Positions 40,601-54,600 are shown, counted from the stretch's first letter. The stretch: DNA of 64,000 bases from Pithys albifrons albifrons (GCF_047495875.1 NC_092467.1:26228066-26292065); one strand, 5' to 3'. Made by a program: numbers and translations. The notes: generated by a model not told the origin, from the letters alone.

Positions 40601-43600
40601 TCTGGGAAGGTCTGATGGCCAAGGAAATAGTGGCTGCATCTGAACTTCCTCCCCTCAAATCAGAGATGACAGTTGTGTATCTGCAAGTTGCTTCTAGTGG
40701 TGCTGGAGGGAACATGTTGGATAGCTGCTGTGCAAGCAGCAGGCTCCAGCAGGAAAAAGCTTTTTTTTCCTCTTTGGTTTATTTTTTTTTGTCATATAGA
40801 AGAATAAAAAAACGATCATGTCTCTACATGAGGAAAAAAATTGCAAAAGCTCTGCTCTCCCCTAATCAGTGGAGATGGATCTGTTCTTCTATTTGCAGTG
40901 CATGACAGCCAGGCAAGAATAAGCTCCACAGAAATAAATTAGGGTCACTCCCTGTCAGTACAGATGTGCTCCTGGCTGTTAAGCAGTAGAAAATGGCATA
41001 AGCCCCTACCTCTGCTCCAGAGAAAATTTTGCTGTGAAAATGGAGCTGCATTGCAGATCCTAAAGGTGATGATAATTAGCAGTGGAGAGGGAGTATTCAG
41101 AGACCAAACTCTCTCACATGAGTAGGGCCCCCACAAGCAAGTGGCACCTTTCCTCATAAAGTGAAATTCTCCGGGAGGGTATAAAAGTACATGTTTCCAT
41201 CTGAAGAGCACAAGGGAGGAAATCAAGATATAAATTTCAGGAGTCCTCTAAGGATTGAGGTGTTTTGTTGTTGCTGTTTTAGGAAGAAGAAAAAAAACCC
41301 CACCATTTCCTAAAGAATTCTGTTTAGAGACAATCTTATTGCAGAATCTACTTTGAAGCTTATTAAACTAAGAAGGAATAAGATGCTCTTGTTCTAGAAA
41401 AAGAATTGTTGGAGAAATGTTCTCTCGCACTCTACATTCACAGCCTGCCTCAGATGCAAATGAACTCACAAGTACCAGCAAGCCCTCAGACAGAAGCTCT
41501 CCCCGGGCACTTTGCAGTGATGGGTTTAAACTCTGGCAGCACTGTGACCACATAAGCTAATGTCAAGGTGCTATTTCCCTCATATCCTTGGCCAGTAGGA
41601 ACACTGCCAGAAAGCAAAATCAGAGTTCACATGTAAACAGAGGCAAAGACTCTCTCACTTTCTACCTTGAATAGTCAGACTGAATTTTAACATCTGAAAG
41701 GCAAATTTCACTTTAATAAACAGCCTCTTCTACTGCATGAAGGGTAGAGACATCAGAAGGGAAAGATGCCACTAAAGATGTTGGACAAACTGAGATTGCA
41801 GACTGCCACGCACCGTGGCAAAGGTAAGGGTGATTTCCAAGCCACTGCAGGGGTCTGTCAGCTCAGTGTGGTGGCAGTCACCTCCTTGCTGCTGTTTCTA
41901 GAGCAGGGCAATAAATTCCCTGGAGTGAATTAGGAGTACAGTTCCAAAAGGTTTCCAGTTCTGTTCCCTGCCCTTCTGAGAACTAAATGACAGACCCAGC
42001 TTTTAAAAGATGGCACCTGGGACAAGGCTGGGTCACAGCATTTTTCAGCTCTGCTCTTGACTCTGTGACACATCATGTCACATTTGATGGAAGAAGCTCA
42101 GCGAGGCTGAATAGCTTCTCCTGTACCAGAGAATTAGGCACCCTCCTGTTCTCTCTTTGCTGTTACAACACCAAGTGTGAGTGTTCATAAGAGGACAGGA
42201 CATGATGCTGATTAGTGTCATACTAAAGACACCGTGGCAGTAGGACTCCTATAACTATGAAAACTGAAATATCTCCTGATGCTAGAAAGAGCTCCTTTTG
42301 AGTAAGTGAAGACTTTGGTGAACCAGACAGAACTTGCCCTGTTGTCATTGTCTGTGTCACATCTGTTCTACAGTCACCAAAAGATGTGGCTTATGCTTGC
42401 CAATAACATAAAGCACATCCAGCTTTGTAATATTTTGCCTATACACTGAACCACTGCCTGAAAAGTTTGAAGAACCTTTTTCATAAGAAGACCTGCAGCC
42501 TTTTTCCTTTCCTCCTTTTAAAATTAAACACAGATTTTTGCCTTCCTTTGTTCCTTCTCTCCCCACTACCTTGTTTTGTTTTTTCATTCAGTGATAAAGT
42601 GACCAAAAAGTAGGGAAACAAGAAAAAAAAAAAAGAGAAAAAGGGAAAATAGGAGAAATACAAATGTGAGCTTGTATGAAATTTTAAGTAAAGCAGTTTT
42701 TGGAAACTTGTGGCATTAAAAAATATACTAATTTTTTTATCCATCTCTATCTTCTACATTTAACAGCAGCAACAACTAAACCCATAACCTCCAAATCAGA
42801 TCATGGATAGCAGGAATGTAATATGATTTGCTGAACATGTAATAAGTAATTTGACCCTTGAACTAACACTGTAGGGCATATCCAGAAATTGTCACTTAGA
42901 GGTGACATCAGTCATTAAGGAACCAACCTTTCTGGGGATGGTAACTTTTTAGAGAGCCACGTGCCACTGTTCAAAACTACCCTAAATCTGTGCTTCCTTT
43001 CTTGCCCATACATTGGGGTCCCAGCAAAGCACTTTGTGTCTACACTTTTTCCTAGGTAAAATTAAGCAGAACTGGTAAAGAGTATGCCCCCTTTTGGCTG
43101 GGACAGAGAAGCCAGACTGCATTGAAAGAGCAAATCCAGCCTCTAAAGGGCTGTTGTCTAGGGCAGAGGTTGGCTTTCATCCCAAGTCCCTTCTTCTTGC
43201 CCTCCAAACAAATTTTATGCCCTTCTCTCTGTAAGCTGGAGAGGTCAAGGTGGCTTTGCCTCTTATAAACATGTACACAATGCCTTGCAACAGGCACACA
43301 GGGAGCATGTGAGCAATCTGTCCAGGGGCAGAGGAAGAATTTAATTCAAGTGCCCTCGTGTCAAAGAAAAGTTTCCAGCGGCCAAGTCCCAGTCACACAT
43401 GAATGGTGACTCCTCAGAGCAGCAGCCAGAGTGATGCAGAAGGAGCAAGAAGGCAAGTACAGGGCACTTCAGAGACAAAAGAACTGGAAACAAAATGAAA
43501 ACAAAAAAAATCAATTCAGCTGAACCCAGGCAGAGCAGGCAAAGAACAAAGGGTCAGAAGATGAAGCTGGAAACAATAGACCAGCAAGATTAATATCAGC

Positions 43601-43794
43601 TCTGAGGAAGAGCTGGGACACCACTGAAGGAGAATGGAAAAGGCTTAAAGTATAAAAACTAGAAGAGATTCCTAATTGTGAATCCTGACCTGCAGCTTGA
43701 TCAGCACAGCTCTCACACTGCTGCACTTAGAGAAAGAACTCATCTCACAACTTAGATTCCTTGAAAGCAACAATGGCCACTGACTAGGAGCCTT

Positions 43795-43890
43795 TCTCTG
43801 TCATTAACAGAACTATGCAAATGAGATATAAAATAACCTCAAACTTCCTGTGGCTTTTACATCTGAGTTTTGCATATTCATGACCTGGTC
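43795..43890. promoter_or_regulatory. Short block with POU octamer motifs
   Basis: A perfect octamer ATGCAAAT lies at 43815-43822, and about 50 bp away TTTTGCATATTCATGA (43868-43883) resembles a reverse octamer fused to a second POU/homeobox half site. Octamers occur by chance about once per 33 kb per strand, so the pairing is suggestive only. Confidence 0.2.
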
Positions 43891-46887
43891 TAATTGTTCT
43901 GGGGCAAGGCTTCAAGATTCCTGCCTGGGATTTCCCCACTAGCAGCAGATGCTCTGGCACTCTTCAACCCATGCATGCAGAGTCCAGTTTTGGAAACCTG
44001 CATGCAGGTTACCCTGGATACTCCTGGCCCGCAGAACATCTGCTTCATGGATGTAAAACTCCTCCCTAGAAATGTAGGACTTGCTGCCCCATGGCCATAC
44101 AGAGCAATAGACAGAGCAAATGGCCCTGACCTCACTGATAACTGGGAAGAACAGGCTAAGCATCTTCATAATCCTTTTGGACTGCAATTTCTTTTGGGAA
44201 AAACAGGCCATATTAAGGAAAGCCAAGTGACCATGAAGTTCAGGTGAATCAATATTTTTCTTATGCTCAGACATCAGCCAACTGCCACAGTGTGCTGTTG
44301 CAAATATGATCTGCTTTGCCTTAGAGGCAGGTTGGTTAGGGCTGGAAGAAAATGATCTTTAAGCTAATGTTATCCAAAAGTATGAACAGTCAAGAAACAT
44401 TGCAAAACCTGTATGTTGGAGACATTAATTGGGCAATCTCATATGGAGACCAAACAAACTTGCCTGCTGTTCTACAGTGAAACCTTTCTCAATTCTCCCT
44501 CTTGAAGACGAAGGGCTTCTTTAGCTCTCTGATTACTGTAAAGAGGATTAGTTAAGCAGAGGTGGTCAAAGACCAGCCCTGGGCAAAGGGCAAATGGAAT
44601 CAAACAAAGCTACTTGACATTTCTTAGCTGTGCAGGTAAAATTGACTTTGTTGTTCCAGGGATGTGGAGTTAGTGCTGATCATTCCTCCTACATGAAGCA
44701 GCAAGGTGAGCACACAGGCCTAGGCAGGGAGGGGCGAGCCTGCCTGACCACACCAATTTTCTGATCCCATTGCTGCTGATTGAATGGAACAGGTGAAGCA
44801 TCAACTTCTGCTGTTGGTGTAAAGGGGTGTCTCAGCCACGCATCAGCCTTCTCCACGCACAACACAACTCCTCCCTTGGTGACAAGCTCAGGCCTCCAGA
44901 GTTCTGTGGATTTCTCTGCTGTTGCAAAAAAGCAGCATCCAACCCCTGCACAATCCCCCTACCCACCCTGCCACCGTTCACGCCTTCTTCTCCTGTGCAC
45001 GAGTTTCCAGGCACATCCAGAAGGCATACGTGGTAAGAGAATGAATCACATGACTCTATAGCCAGAGAAATTTAAACTTGTTATAAATTTCCTCCAACTT
45101 AGGAAACCAGGTGTATAAACCTCTCGTACTTTCCTGACACCACAAAGAACTGATTCAAACCCTGTGGTATCTTGGAACAGTTGATGTAACATAGGGTAGC
45201 AGGAATTCCTTTAATGGTTCATTTGCATCAACACAATTTTAAAAAGAGCTTTTATTTCCATTGCACCAATATGGATGTTTTATTATCCTCAGAACAACCT
45301 TTCTCTCTCCCGGGATATTTCACACTAAAATCTCATCCAGGAGATTTACAAGGGACAGACAATAGTGTTTTTCATGTTGCTTTAGAAGTCAAGGAGAGTG
45401 CGTTTCCCTTTGTACTAAAGCTCAGGAGCTGTGCACTTAGACAAAAAAAGAAACTTAGAAGGATGAATGCAATTTAACAACTTTAAGAGAGCCCTGCTGC
45501 TCATTTTATGTTTGGGCTGTTGAATTCTGTTGCCTTTGTTTGCTTCTTTCATTTGGTTTCCTGAACTCCTATAAAAGAGACCATGAACTGCAGCTCCTGC
45601 TCACCATGTTCCCTCAGTGCTTCTTAGTGCTAAGCTGCCCCTAAAAGAACAGGAGTGTTCCCATCCTCTCCTGACACAACTTATGCATATCCCTGTCTTC
45701 ATGCACAATACTATCCATTTTACAGACGGATTCTACTCTTTTTGACCAAGGGCAGTCACCTCTAGGAACTCTGCAGATGCATTTCCCAGGGGATTGCAGG
45801 CAGATGAGGTTTGCATAGGATACAGTAAGTACTGAAAGGGAATGGAAGCTCTGTGTCTTTATACCTTTGGAGGGTAAAGAGAATATAAAATACCCTTAAA
45901 ATTGAGCTTCTGTTTAGTTCATTTCTCTTCAGCACTAGCAATGCAGCCCACAAACAGAAACACTGGAAAGGGCTCCCACAAAGGGCATTCCTGCGCCAGA
46001 GAGCACTTGCAGGCCCCTGCATGGCCAGGACAGAGCACCCTCCTGCACCCAGAGATGCACTGCAAACACATCCAAAGCTGAACTACAGACGAAGCTTTTA
46101 TACATATGGGGGCATTCACTTGGAGTCTGGAAGTAGCCAGGACAGCATATTTGTTTCCAGACTCTTTCATTTGGCAGAGAAGAAAGAAGTGAGACTTGAC
46201 GGGAGTATAACAAACATGCATGTCGAAGATTCCCACTCCCTACGGAATCCTATTTTGTTTCCTACTCTGGTAGGAAATACAGCTTGGAAATGAAAATTAA
46301 TTGGCCTGCTAGAAGGAAGAATACAACAGGTAAAGTGAGCTCAGAACTGGTGCAAAGCATGCGTTTATTCAGATGCACATTCATCTGATTCAAGTCTGGC
46401 AGATGATGTCCTTAAGTTTTTGAGGGCTCAATCATTATTGCAACAGGCAATTTCTAGGTCCAGTGTTTCTGCTACAGTAAGCTGCTGTTACAAAAAGCAT
46501 CCTATACCAACAGAACTCTTTAAAAACTCAACAGTTTCTTTTCCTTAGGAGGAATTTTTACCGGGGCAACAGTTAAGCAAGGCCATCACCTCTGCTACTT
46601 CAGAAAGATCCATTTCACATGTAAAGGCTTCATTAGCTGCATCCACTCTTGCATTTAGAACATGTCTTTCAGTTACTATCACATATGCCCTAATGCTCAA
46701 AAGATTTATGCTTATTGAAAGAAACAGGAAAGCAGCTTTCAACCCTTATGGTTTATTCCTCCTCTGTCTTCATATGAAAAGAGAGAGGTTGGGTAAAATT
46801 CCAAGTAGGAGCAACAGACTTCAAAATGGCTCTTCTCACACTATAACTGCTTTTCCCGCAAGCAATAAAAACACAAGACAATCCCAA

Positions 46888-46946
46888 ACAAATAACAAAA
46901 CAAACAAACAAAACAACTCCAAACCAAACCAAAACAAAAAAACCCC
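46888..46946. repeat. A-rich (CAAA)n-type simple repeat
   Basis: A degenerate run of AACAAA, CAAACAAACAAA and AAACCAAACC units ending in AAAAAAACCCC. It has no T except one base in TCC and TAAC positions. It may be the remains of a retroelement tail, but no element body is recognisable beside it. Confidence 0.8.
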
Positions 46947-49900
46947 AACAATCCAGTCAAGGTACACTCATCGTGTTGTAGGTGTGAAGTTGCTTACTAA
47001 CCCCTTCCGGATCAAATGCCAAGAATTTGAAGGCACTTGCCTTCATGGAGCAAACTAGAAAATGGACACTGGTTTTAGGAGGCTATCATGGATTCTGCCC
47101 AGGAATAAAATCCTTCATAGCATCTGGAGCACCTTGGTCACAGACAGAGCAAATTCAATCACCCAGTAGCCAAGTGAGCTAGAACAACAGGACTCAGGAG
47201 ACAGCTGCTGGAGGCCCGTTTTCAGTCAGTTTGTCCCCTTCTACCCTACTCATTAAACTCAGAATCAAAATTTGTATGTTTTCCAGGTTTTTTTTTTCTC
47301 CTGCCCTCTGCTGGCAAGAGGATGAAGGTTAAAAACACAGACCAAGAATGTAAACAGAAAAGCAAGACATTGCCCAGTGTAGTCTGCTTCTTTATTTCAT
47401 ACCATCTGATTCACAGTGAAGCAAGGAGAAGCATTCATTTAAGCAGCTACAAAGAAAAAAGATTGATTGAAAAGTAACTTTTGCTCAATTTCTTATGGAT
47501 AAGAGTCCCAGGTGTCTATTTTCCTTATATTTTCTTTTTAATGGCTGTTCCCTATCCAGCCCATAAGCTTCAAGGTCAGCTTCAGGTCAAATTACACTTA
47601 GCACGAGATGCTCAGCATCTACAAACCTGCTGTGGGATCACTCTCCCTCCTGTCTTGCACTGGGTCTTCCATTCTGGGCTCCCAGCCTGGAAAACCATTT
47701 TAGAGGCTTAGGGTACAAATTTTCAGTTTTGCATTTAGATGCCATTGTGGATGCCACACTGGCAAATGTGTTAAAAAGACAACAAATGATGTTCTACTAA
47801 TAGAATATGCTAAATCAGTGAGTGCAGTGCATGTCTTGGTACATCTAGACATGCTTAAGCTTGCAACTACTGACTGTTGGCAAAAGTCAAGGCATTTAGG
47901 ATAAACTTAAACATAGTAGTCACAGTTTCTCCTACAACTTTCTATGCAATGTGAATAGTGAGGGACAGTTGTTTTTCTCCCACAAAGAAAATAAAATCTA
48001 GCAAACACAGGAAAGAAAATATGATTGTAAGAATACTGGGGGTGGTGTTCAGAGGGGAAAATTCTCCTATTAACATATCTTGGATAAAATCCAACCCTTT
48101 TGAAAGCTGGCTTGTGATCAGTGTTTAGAGGGTAGGTCTTGCACAGATTTTACAGACACGTATTAGTGCACCCCACATACAAGTATAGACATTACCTGGC
48201 ATTTGACCCTACTTGTTAGAGTAAGTTTACTTGCCTTAGCATTATAGTGAGGAAGAGAAAATAACATACATTTTCTTAAAGAAAAAAAAACTGTAGGGGA
48301 GAAAAGTGACGGAAAATGTCTAAGAAAGGAAAAGAATTTAAAACCACAACTTCATAAAAGTCCCTCAGAAATCTGAACAGCCCATGAGAGATGATTTCAA
48401 GCTGTAAGATGAATTTGCTCTGCTTTGTGTTCACTATAAAAGGCCTCTGGGAGCAGCAATGATTCCAGTTGGTTTGAAAATGGTCTATGAGAGCAAACTG
48501 AAAACAAATCCTCTTCATCCTGGACCCTATTCCAATTTATTCATTCCCAAACTCGATACAAACATCAATGCTCATGGTGATCATCACCATCTGAGGAGGG
48601 GAACACCTTTGGATATGAAGGGTACTCATGTGAATATACTCTCTGTTTCTGTCCCTGAACTTCACAACAAGCAGTTAAGAACCATCAGGAAAACTTCCTA
48701 AAAAGGCTAACCTGAAGCATTGTTATAACTCTTAAAGGACCAAAACAGAAACAAAAGGTTCTTAATCCATCTTTGTATGAAGAGGCCTTCCAGGGTTTTG
48801 TCTGCCTTTTAAGGAACTCAACTACAGCTCAGCAGCTGCACCATGTGTGAAATATTATAGCACTTGTTTTTAAGTGCTGGGTGAGGTGCCTGATGATTGT
48901 GGGGAGGTCTGGCTACTGCTGCAAGCACTGCACAGCTGGAAGGAGACAGAAACGTGTATCCAAGTTTATAATACTTGCACATTTTCAGAAATACAGAGTA
49001 TTTGTATCCAAAATACAGCTTTCAGTGAATTCTTCATAGTGCAGTATGAAGAAGGATGACACAGAAACAATACAGCTCTGAATGAGGAGATGACCTTACA
49101 TTTTTTTCCTATGGGAGGGCAAAGAGCCTCGCCTAGACTTAGAATATGTGGGTAATGTGGAAGGCAAAGGACCAGTTGACAGGACCAAACATATCCTGGT
49201 GTACTAAGGCCAGACAACTTGCTTCTTAGGGACCTTGCCTAGTTAAAAAAATGGAGAATGTAATCGGTAGCTTCTGTGAGACCCCGGGAAGCTGTTGTTT
49301 GGACTACACAGTTTTATATCCCTTGGCAGAGAGAAGGCTCAAGAGAACAGGAAGAGACCTGACTAGCTCAAAGACAGGTAGAAAAATGAGTAAGGAGTCA
49401 GTTTTTTTCTTAGGGCTCTAAAGAGGAAGACAGAGTCTGAACTAAATAAAACCTAAGATTAACTGGGAAAAAATTAAGAACAAAAAAAAAAATTAAAGCT
49501 TGTAACTCATTATTTATTCCCCTATGGACTGATTCTCCAGGCCTGGACAGTCACAGTTCTGCTCTTCCAAACATGAGATGCTGCTTGCTTCTGGGGAATC
49601 TTTAGGATTAGCTTCCATATCTTAATACTTCAGGTGGAGAGCATAATCAAACATTCAAAAAGAAATCTCTCTACTAAGTAAAAAAAAAATCCTGACATGT
49701 TCCATATGCACTGAGCTGGCATCTGGATGTAAAATCTGCAACACCTAACCATGCCAAAGAGCTTTCTGAGACTCCAGAAATAAAATTCCTAAGCGTGCCC
49801 TCACTTGACTGCCAAAAGAATCATTTTTATCCCTTCTTTTGACCCTCCTACACAGAAGTTACCAAAGATGGAGCAAGCACCCAATTTCACATTTGGCAGT

Positions 49901-51563
49901 GCTAGAAATAATGCTACAACGGCCTTGAAATGGTTGACATTTCTACTTGTCTTGACACTAATTATGCACACAAGGCAGCTTGGTCTGCACTGGGCAGAGT
50001 GGCTCAGTGCACCACAGAGTTCAGTGCCTGTGGATCCACACATTTCCAAACAAAACAAGCATGCATTATAACTCAGCCACAGCAAGTTTCTGATCTGCTT
50101 CTCCAAGACTGATATCTCCTCGTTATTATTCTTTTCTTTCCCCTTTTTTTTCTGTCTTGGGTTTGGTTTTTTCCCCTATAAAAGACAAAGTTTCTCAGAG
50201 ACAATCAGAGCATGACTTCTATCTAGTTGTTTCATCAGGCTAAGCATGCCACCCGCTTTTACACATTCCCTTTTTTTTATTTCCCTTTAGAATAAACTCT
50301 CCATTATCAAAATAAAATAACATCATTTACAAAGTACCACCTCAGCAGCATGTCTCAGCTTTCATTTCACAGGGCTACGCCAGCAGCCACAAACAGAATC
50401 AAAGCAGCCAATTAAAAATCCATATTCATTAACAAACATCATGTGTGCCATAATGCCCTGCATTGACTATGGCACTGCAGGAGATGGGAAACTCACTGAG
50501 TTTTCCTGCTCTCAGTGTGAAGCATTGTTTTATTAAAGGAAGGGTTTACCTTTGCTACTCCACATGCCAACAAGAAGAGGCTGAGTGTCCCACTAGCCCA
50601 CGGGGCCAGGGCAGCAGAAGTGACAGCTGTTGACCTTTTGCCTCAGGGAGATGCCAGACACAGGACCTTGCCAGGATGAGGAGCACACAGAGAAGACCAT
50701 GAACCTGTGCCAGACCTTTCTCACAGAGGTCTTTAGGTACCAACAGAGCCAGTGGCAAACCAGTCTGCAGCATTATGAGCAGACAATGTAATGAATTCTG
50801 CGTATGTTTGATTGATGCAACTCATCAGCTCAGCAGGGGCAGGTCCAAACTGCTGCAGAGAATTAGAAATTTGCCCCTGCCCTTGCTCATTTACACCATC
50901 AACCCTGGCAGACACATATAAGTATAGTATTTCAGATCTAGACAATAAAGTTATATGAACACATGCCAGAGTTATTTATTTATTTGTACCCACAAACCTG
51001 AGATTAGCAGCTCTTGATAAATACAAGCTGGGCAATTTGCTTCCTATTTTTAGCAGGAATGCTCTGTGTGGGAAACAGCTGTCAGCCACTGGGAGCTGTG
51101 CTCCTCAGAGCAGCAACTTCAGACAAAGAGAGGCCTCTTTAAATTCCGTTGGAGAACTAGAGTCCCTGCTTTGTGGTGGAAAAGAAGCTAGAGAAAGTAG
51201 CCAGTGAGAAAACATAAGCAGTTTAAACAAAACCAGTCCCAGAGCTTTTCCAACCTATTTTCCTAAGGAACCTTACACAATCACATTATGTCAATTCTTC
51301 CCAAACAGGTTCAGAGCCCAATTGTGTTCAATTCTGACCAAGTTCAGCAAACATTCATAAGACTTGGAGATATTCTCCTTCTATTACCTCAAAACAGACA
51401 GGCAGCTGGGTACTAGAGGAGAGATTTTGCCGATATCCTTACTGTGGAAAAATCCGTCATGGGAGCTCAGCCTTCTATCAAAGGCAAAGCTATCCAAACC
51501 AAACACATGCATCAATTGGAAATCAGATCCCGTGAGACCTGCCATCTTCATGCAGACACTCAC

Positions 51564-51653
51564 CTTGGCAGACGAAGGAAGATGGTGTTTCCCCTGGATG
51601 GACCCGTGCAGTGATGAACACCACTTTCTGTTCAGCCCCTGGACGCAGGTTTG
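51564..51653 (-). CDS. AGBL4: AGBL4 exon with the zinc-binding HPGE motif
   Basis: This is a 90-bp internal coding exon of cytosolic carboxypeptidase 6. On the minus strand it starts with two bases of a split codon (CA), then reads NLRPGAEQKVVFITARVHPG and continues ETPSSFVCQ plus the first base of a glycine codon. The His (CAT, 51598..51600) and Glu (GAA, 51589..51591) of HPGE are the HxxE pair that binds catalytic zinc in M14 carboxypeptidases. The acceptor follows a strong pyrimidine tract (CCCCTTCTGCTGCAG) and the donor is AAG|GTGAGT, both canonical. The match to the human protein is near identity; human has REGAEQ where this has RPGAEQ. The third zinc ligand lies in a later exon outside the window. 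Length is a multiple of three and both flanking introns are phase 1. An open frame runs past both borders by chance, so splice sites, not stops, define the ends. Confidence 0.95.
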
Positions 51654-54600
51654 CTGCAGCAGAAGGGGGCAGGGGACAGAGGAGGAAAAGAGAAATAAAG
51701 ACCCTTAAACTCAGCCCCAGGTGTAGAAACGAAGGAGGAGTATTAATTTTCAAAGCACATGCGTCTATTAAAATTGGTCATATGCTATAAATACACAGAA
51801 TCTATCATGGAAAGAGTCAGTGTCACCAGGTCTCCATGCCAGGCCATACAGCAGAGACTACACAGGGGCTGCAAAACTAATGACATGGAGCCAAACCTGC
51901 AACAACAAATTTAGCTCTCTTTTTAAAACCCAAGATTTACTACAGCGAGTTTAACTGCACTGTAATTGTGCTCTCACTTGTGATAAATGTCCCCCTGGGG
52001 CCACAGAAATAGCAGTGGGGGTCCAGTCACAAGGTAAAGCCAATTGCACCCTGCATTACACTTCGTACAAGCCTTAGCAGTGCCAGGAAATGGTAAAGTG
52101 CTACAAATTACATTTATGAGGCTTTGCTCTGGAGGATTTGGAGGCTATTTTTTAAAAATCTGTTAAGCATTTGGGGCTGCATCTGCCCTGACTGAAAGAA
52201 CAGTTCAAAACAAAATAAAATATGGAAAAGAGACCAGGATTAATCCAGCAACCTCCTCCAGTGACAGCACAAAAATGTGCCACATCTCCATTAACTTACA
52301 GATAGGGGGAAAGGAGATTTAGATCCCAACTATGCTGAACCTAACATGGGTTAATCCCCTAGTATTGAAACCACACCACCTTGGCCACTTGCTTCAGCTG
52401 TAAACTACATGGGTCAAATGGCATCTTTTCTTTGCTTGTGCTGTGACTGCATTTAATAAACAGGAAATAAAAATGATGCTCTTTCAAAATGGGTTCTGGG
52501 AATTTTAAAGACTATAAGAGGTCAGGACCTCAGTTAGATGGCTTATCTCAACCTGAACACACACTGCAGGAGTAATGCTAAGCAGACTCCAATTGCTACA
52601 GACAGTTTAAATCTTTGTTTTGAAGTAGAAAGTTTACACACTGAAAGGAGACTGGGAACAAAATCCAAGCTTTTTCCCCCCTGCTTTAATTATGTAGGTG
52701 CATTGCATATATATCCAAAGTTAGACTTTTATTTTCAAAGATGTTTGAGAGTCCTCAAGACCATAACTGAGTTAGTTTTTTAATTTCCCAAATTCTTAGA
52801 AATGCTCAGTTTTCCCAGCAGTCCATCACACCTAACAACACCACAGGAATAATCAATACATTCTATGCTGTTCTCAGGAGACAATCCCAGCAGGTTTCTT
52901 CTTTTATTTCCTTAACATCTCTGGAAGTCCTACAGTTGCTCTGCCTGTAACTCAGCCATGCATTTGTTTTTTCATACTCCAGCTTCACCATTCTCTGGTG
53001 TTTTTGAGCCCCAGAGGCAAAGAAATATAAGAAAGAAGGTCTCTGAGAAACACAGCAGTTGGTGAGGTCAGTTCTGTCTGCAGAAGAAAAGTTGGAGGCA
53101 GCAAAAAGGGGACACAACACTGTCTGCTAGAAGTCAATGAGCATCCCACATCATTTGCATTAACACCAAGGAATGGAAGAGGAAGGAGATAAATCAGCAA
53201 AGCAACTTTAAAGAACAAAATGAAAAGGCTGGGATCACTTTTGTAAGAGGAGAGGAGTTTTCCTCCTCTCTTGGAAAACCAGCATAACATTAAAGGGACT
53301 GGGGCTCAGCATGAATGTGATGCTCAGTAACATGACTACCATTCTTTGGATCAGGAATAGCACCCTGTTTAGGAAATCTTTTGGACAGAGGATTAGTTTG
53401 AGTGTTTTGTGACTTTGTCTTTGCTTGTTTTCAATGGCAATATCATTGTTATTTATGCTTTATAACAGTTATTACAATCATTATTATAATCAATAATTCT
53501 CACTATACAATCTCTTTCAATTGGCAATAAATTAAATTTCCCACAAGTCAAGTCTTCTTTGCTCATGGTGGTCATTAGTAAGTGATAGCCCTGTCTTTAT
53601 CTTGACCCATGAGCCTTTCCATCTTATTTTCCCACCCTATCCTGGATAAGAGGGACCAGCTGGTTGGGCATCTGGCCAAAGTTAACACACTAAAATGACT
53701 ACAAAACACCATTTCATATTTTAATTTAAATGTTTCATTGAAAATGCATCCTATTTTCTACTTCAGGATTGAAAAGATCAATCAAAATTAAGAAGATTAG
53801 AAGTGTATAGCCTTGCTTAGTAGATGCCAAAAGCACTTAAGCAAAATGACAGAAAGGCACACTGCATTTAGCCACAGCTTTGAGAGTTGTGGAAATGCAG
53901 AGAAACAGTCTGTTGTGGTACCTCTCCCACCCTTCCAAACACCACACCATCCTAGAAACAAAATTATAGGACAAAACAAGCTTTCTAAGGAACGAAATGT
54001 AGATACATCTGGACTGGTTTCTTTTTCATTTTCTTTTCCCTTTGAGGGCTACCACAACGATCATCACTGATAATATTTGCCCTGACTTATGACAGGGACC
54101 TGAACAACCTGCCCCTGTGTGTTAGTTCCTCATATCCTACTCACCCACTGCCATCCTGACTCTCTGCTGCAGAGAATCCACTTGGGCAAAGTTGTGAGGA
54201 TCTCAGGTGCTAGTCAGAACAAACAACACTAACCTCAACATCTGTTCTGATCTCAAGCTACCACAATGGTGATAAACACCAAGCAAATGTCATCTAGAAA
54301 AGAATCTCAATTAATTGCAAGCAAGCAACTGAAGTCTCTCACACTGTCTGGGTCTCAACTCATGTTTCCTACCCACTAATGTTGTAGCATGTACAAGCCA
54401 ATCACTTAAAACAATCCCAGTGGCAATACTCTCCCAGCTCACACCCAGGAAACAGCAATTTCCACTCCTGGTTACATCTTACAGTACTGCAACTAAAACA
54501 GGGTCACACAGAAAACATTTTCTACTAAAAAAAAAAGAGGCAGTCTGATCAAATTCTAAGCCTCCACCAAAAGGCAGCAAATTCACTTACCCATTTTCAT

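Larger units (their letters stand above)
27685..51563 (-). other. AGBL4: AGBL4 intron between the HPGE and NPDG exons
   Basis: This complete 23,879-bp intron has donor GTGAGT (reading down from 51563) and acceptor TTTCCAG (ending at 27685). It contains no recognisable CR1 element. Notable pieces are an AT-rich motif-dense block at about 30790-31510, a (GAGGGA)n tract at 31641-31665, purine/pyrimidine tracts near 42501-42645, an octamer-containing block near 43800-43890, an A-rich CAAA-type simple repeat at 46888-46946 and a juxtaposed splice-site motif at 29592. All short ORFs I inspected lack recognisable domains. I see no nested gene; human BEND5 is nested in AGBL4, but I did not recognise any BEND5 exon here. 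Confidence 0.9.

Noticed and set aside
45715..45735. CCATTTTACAGACGGATTC, resembling part of a MIR element.
   Set aside because: Too short, with no matching flanking blocks.
27570..51653. Possible nested gene such as BEND5, which lies inside AGBL4 in human.
   Set aside because: I looked for recognisable BEN-domain or BEND5 segments in the translated frames of the whole window and saw none. It probably lies in another part of the gene.
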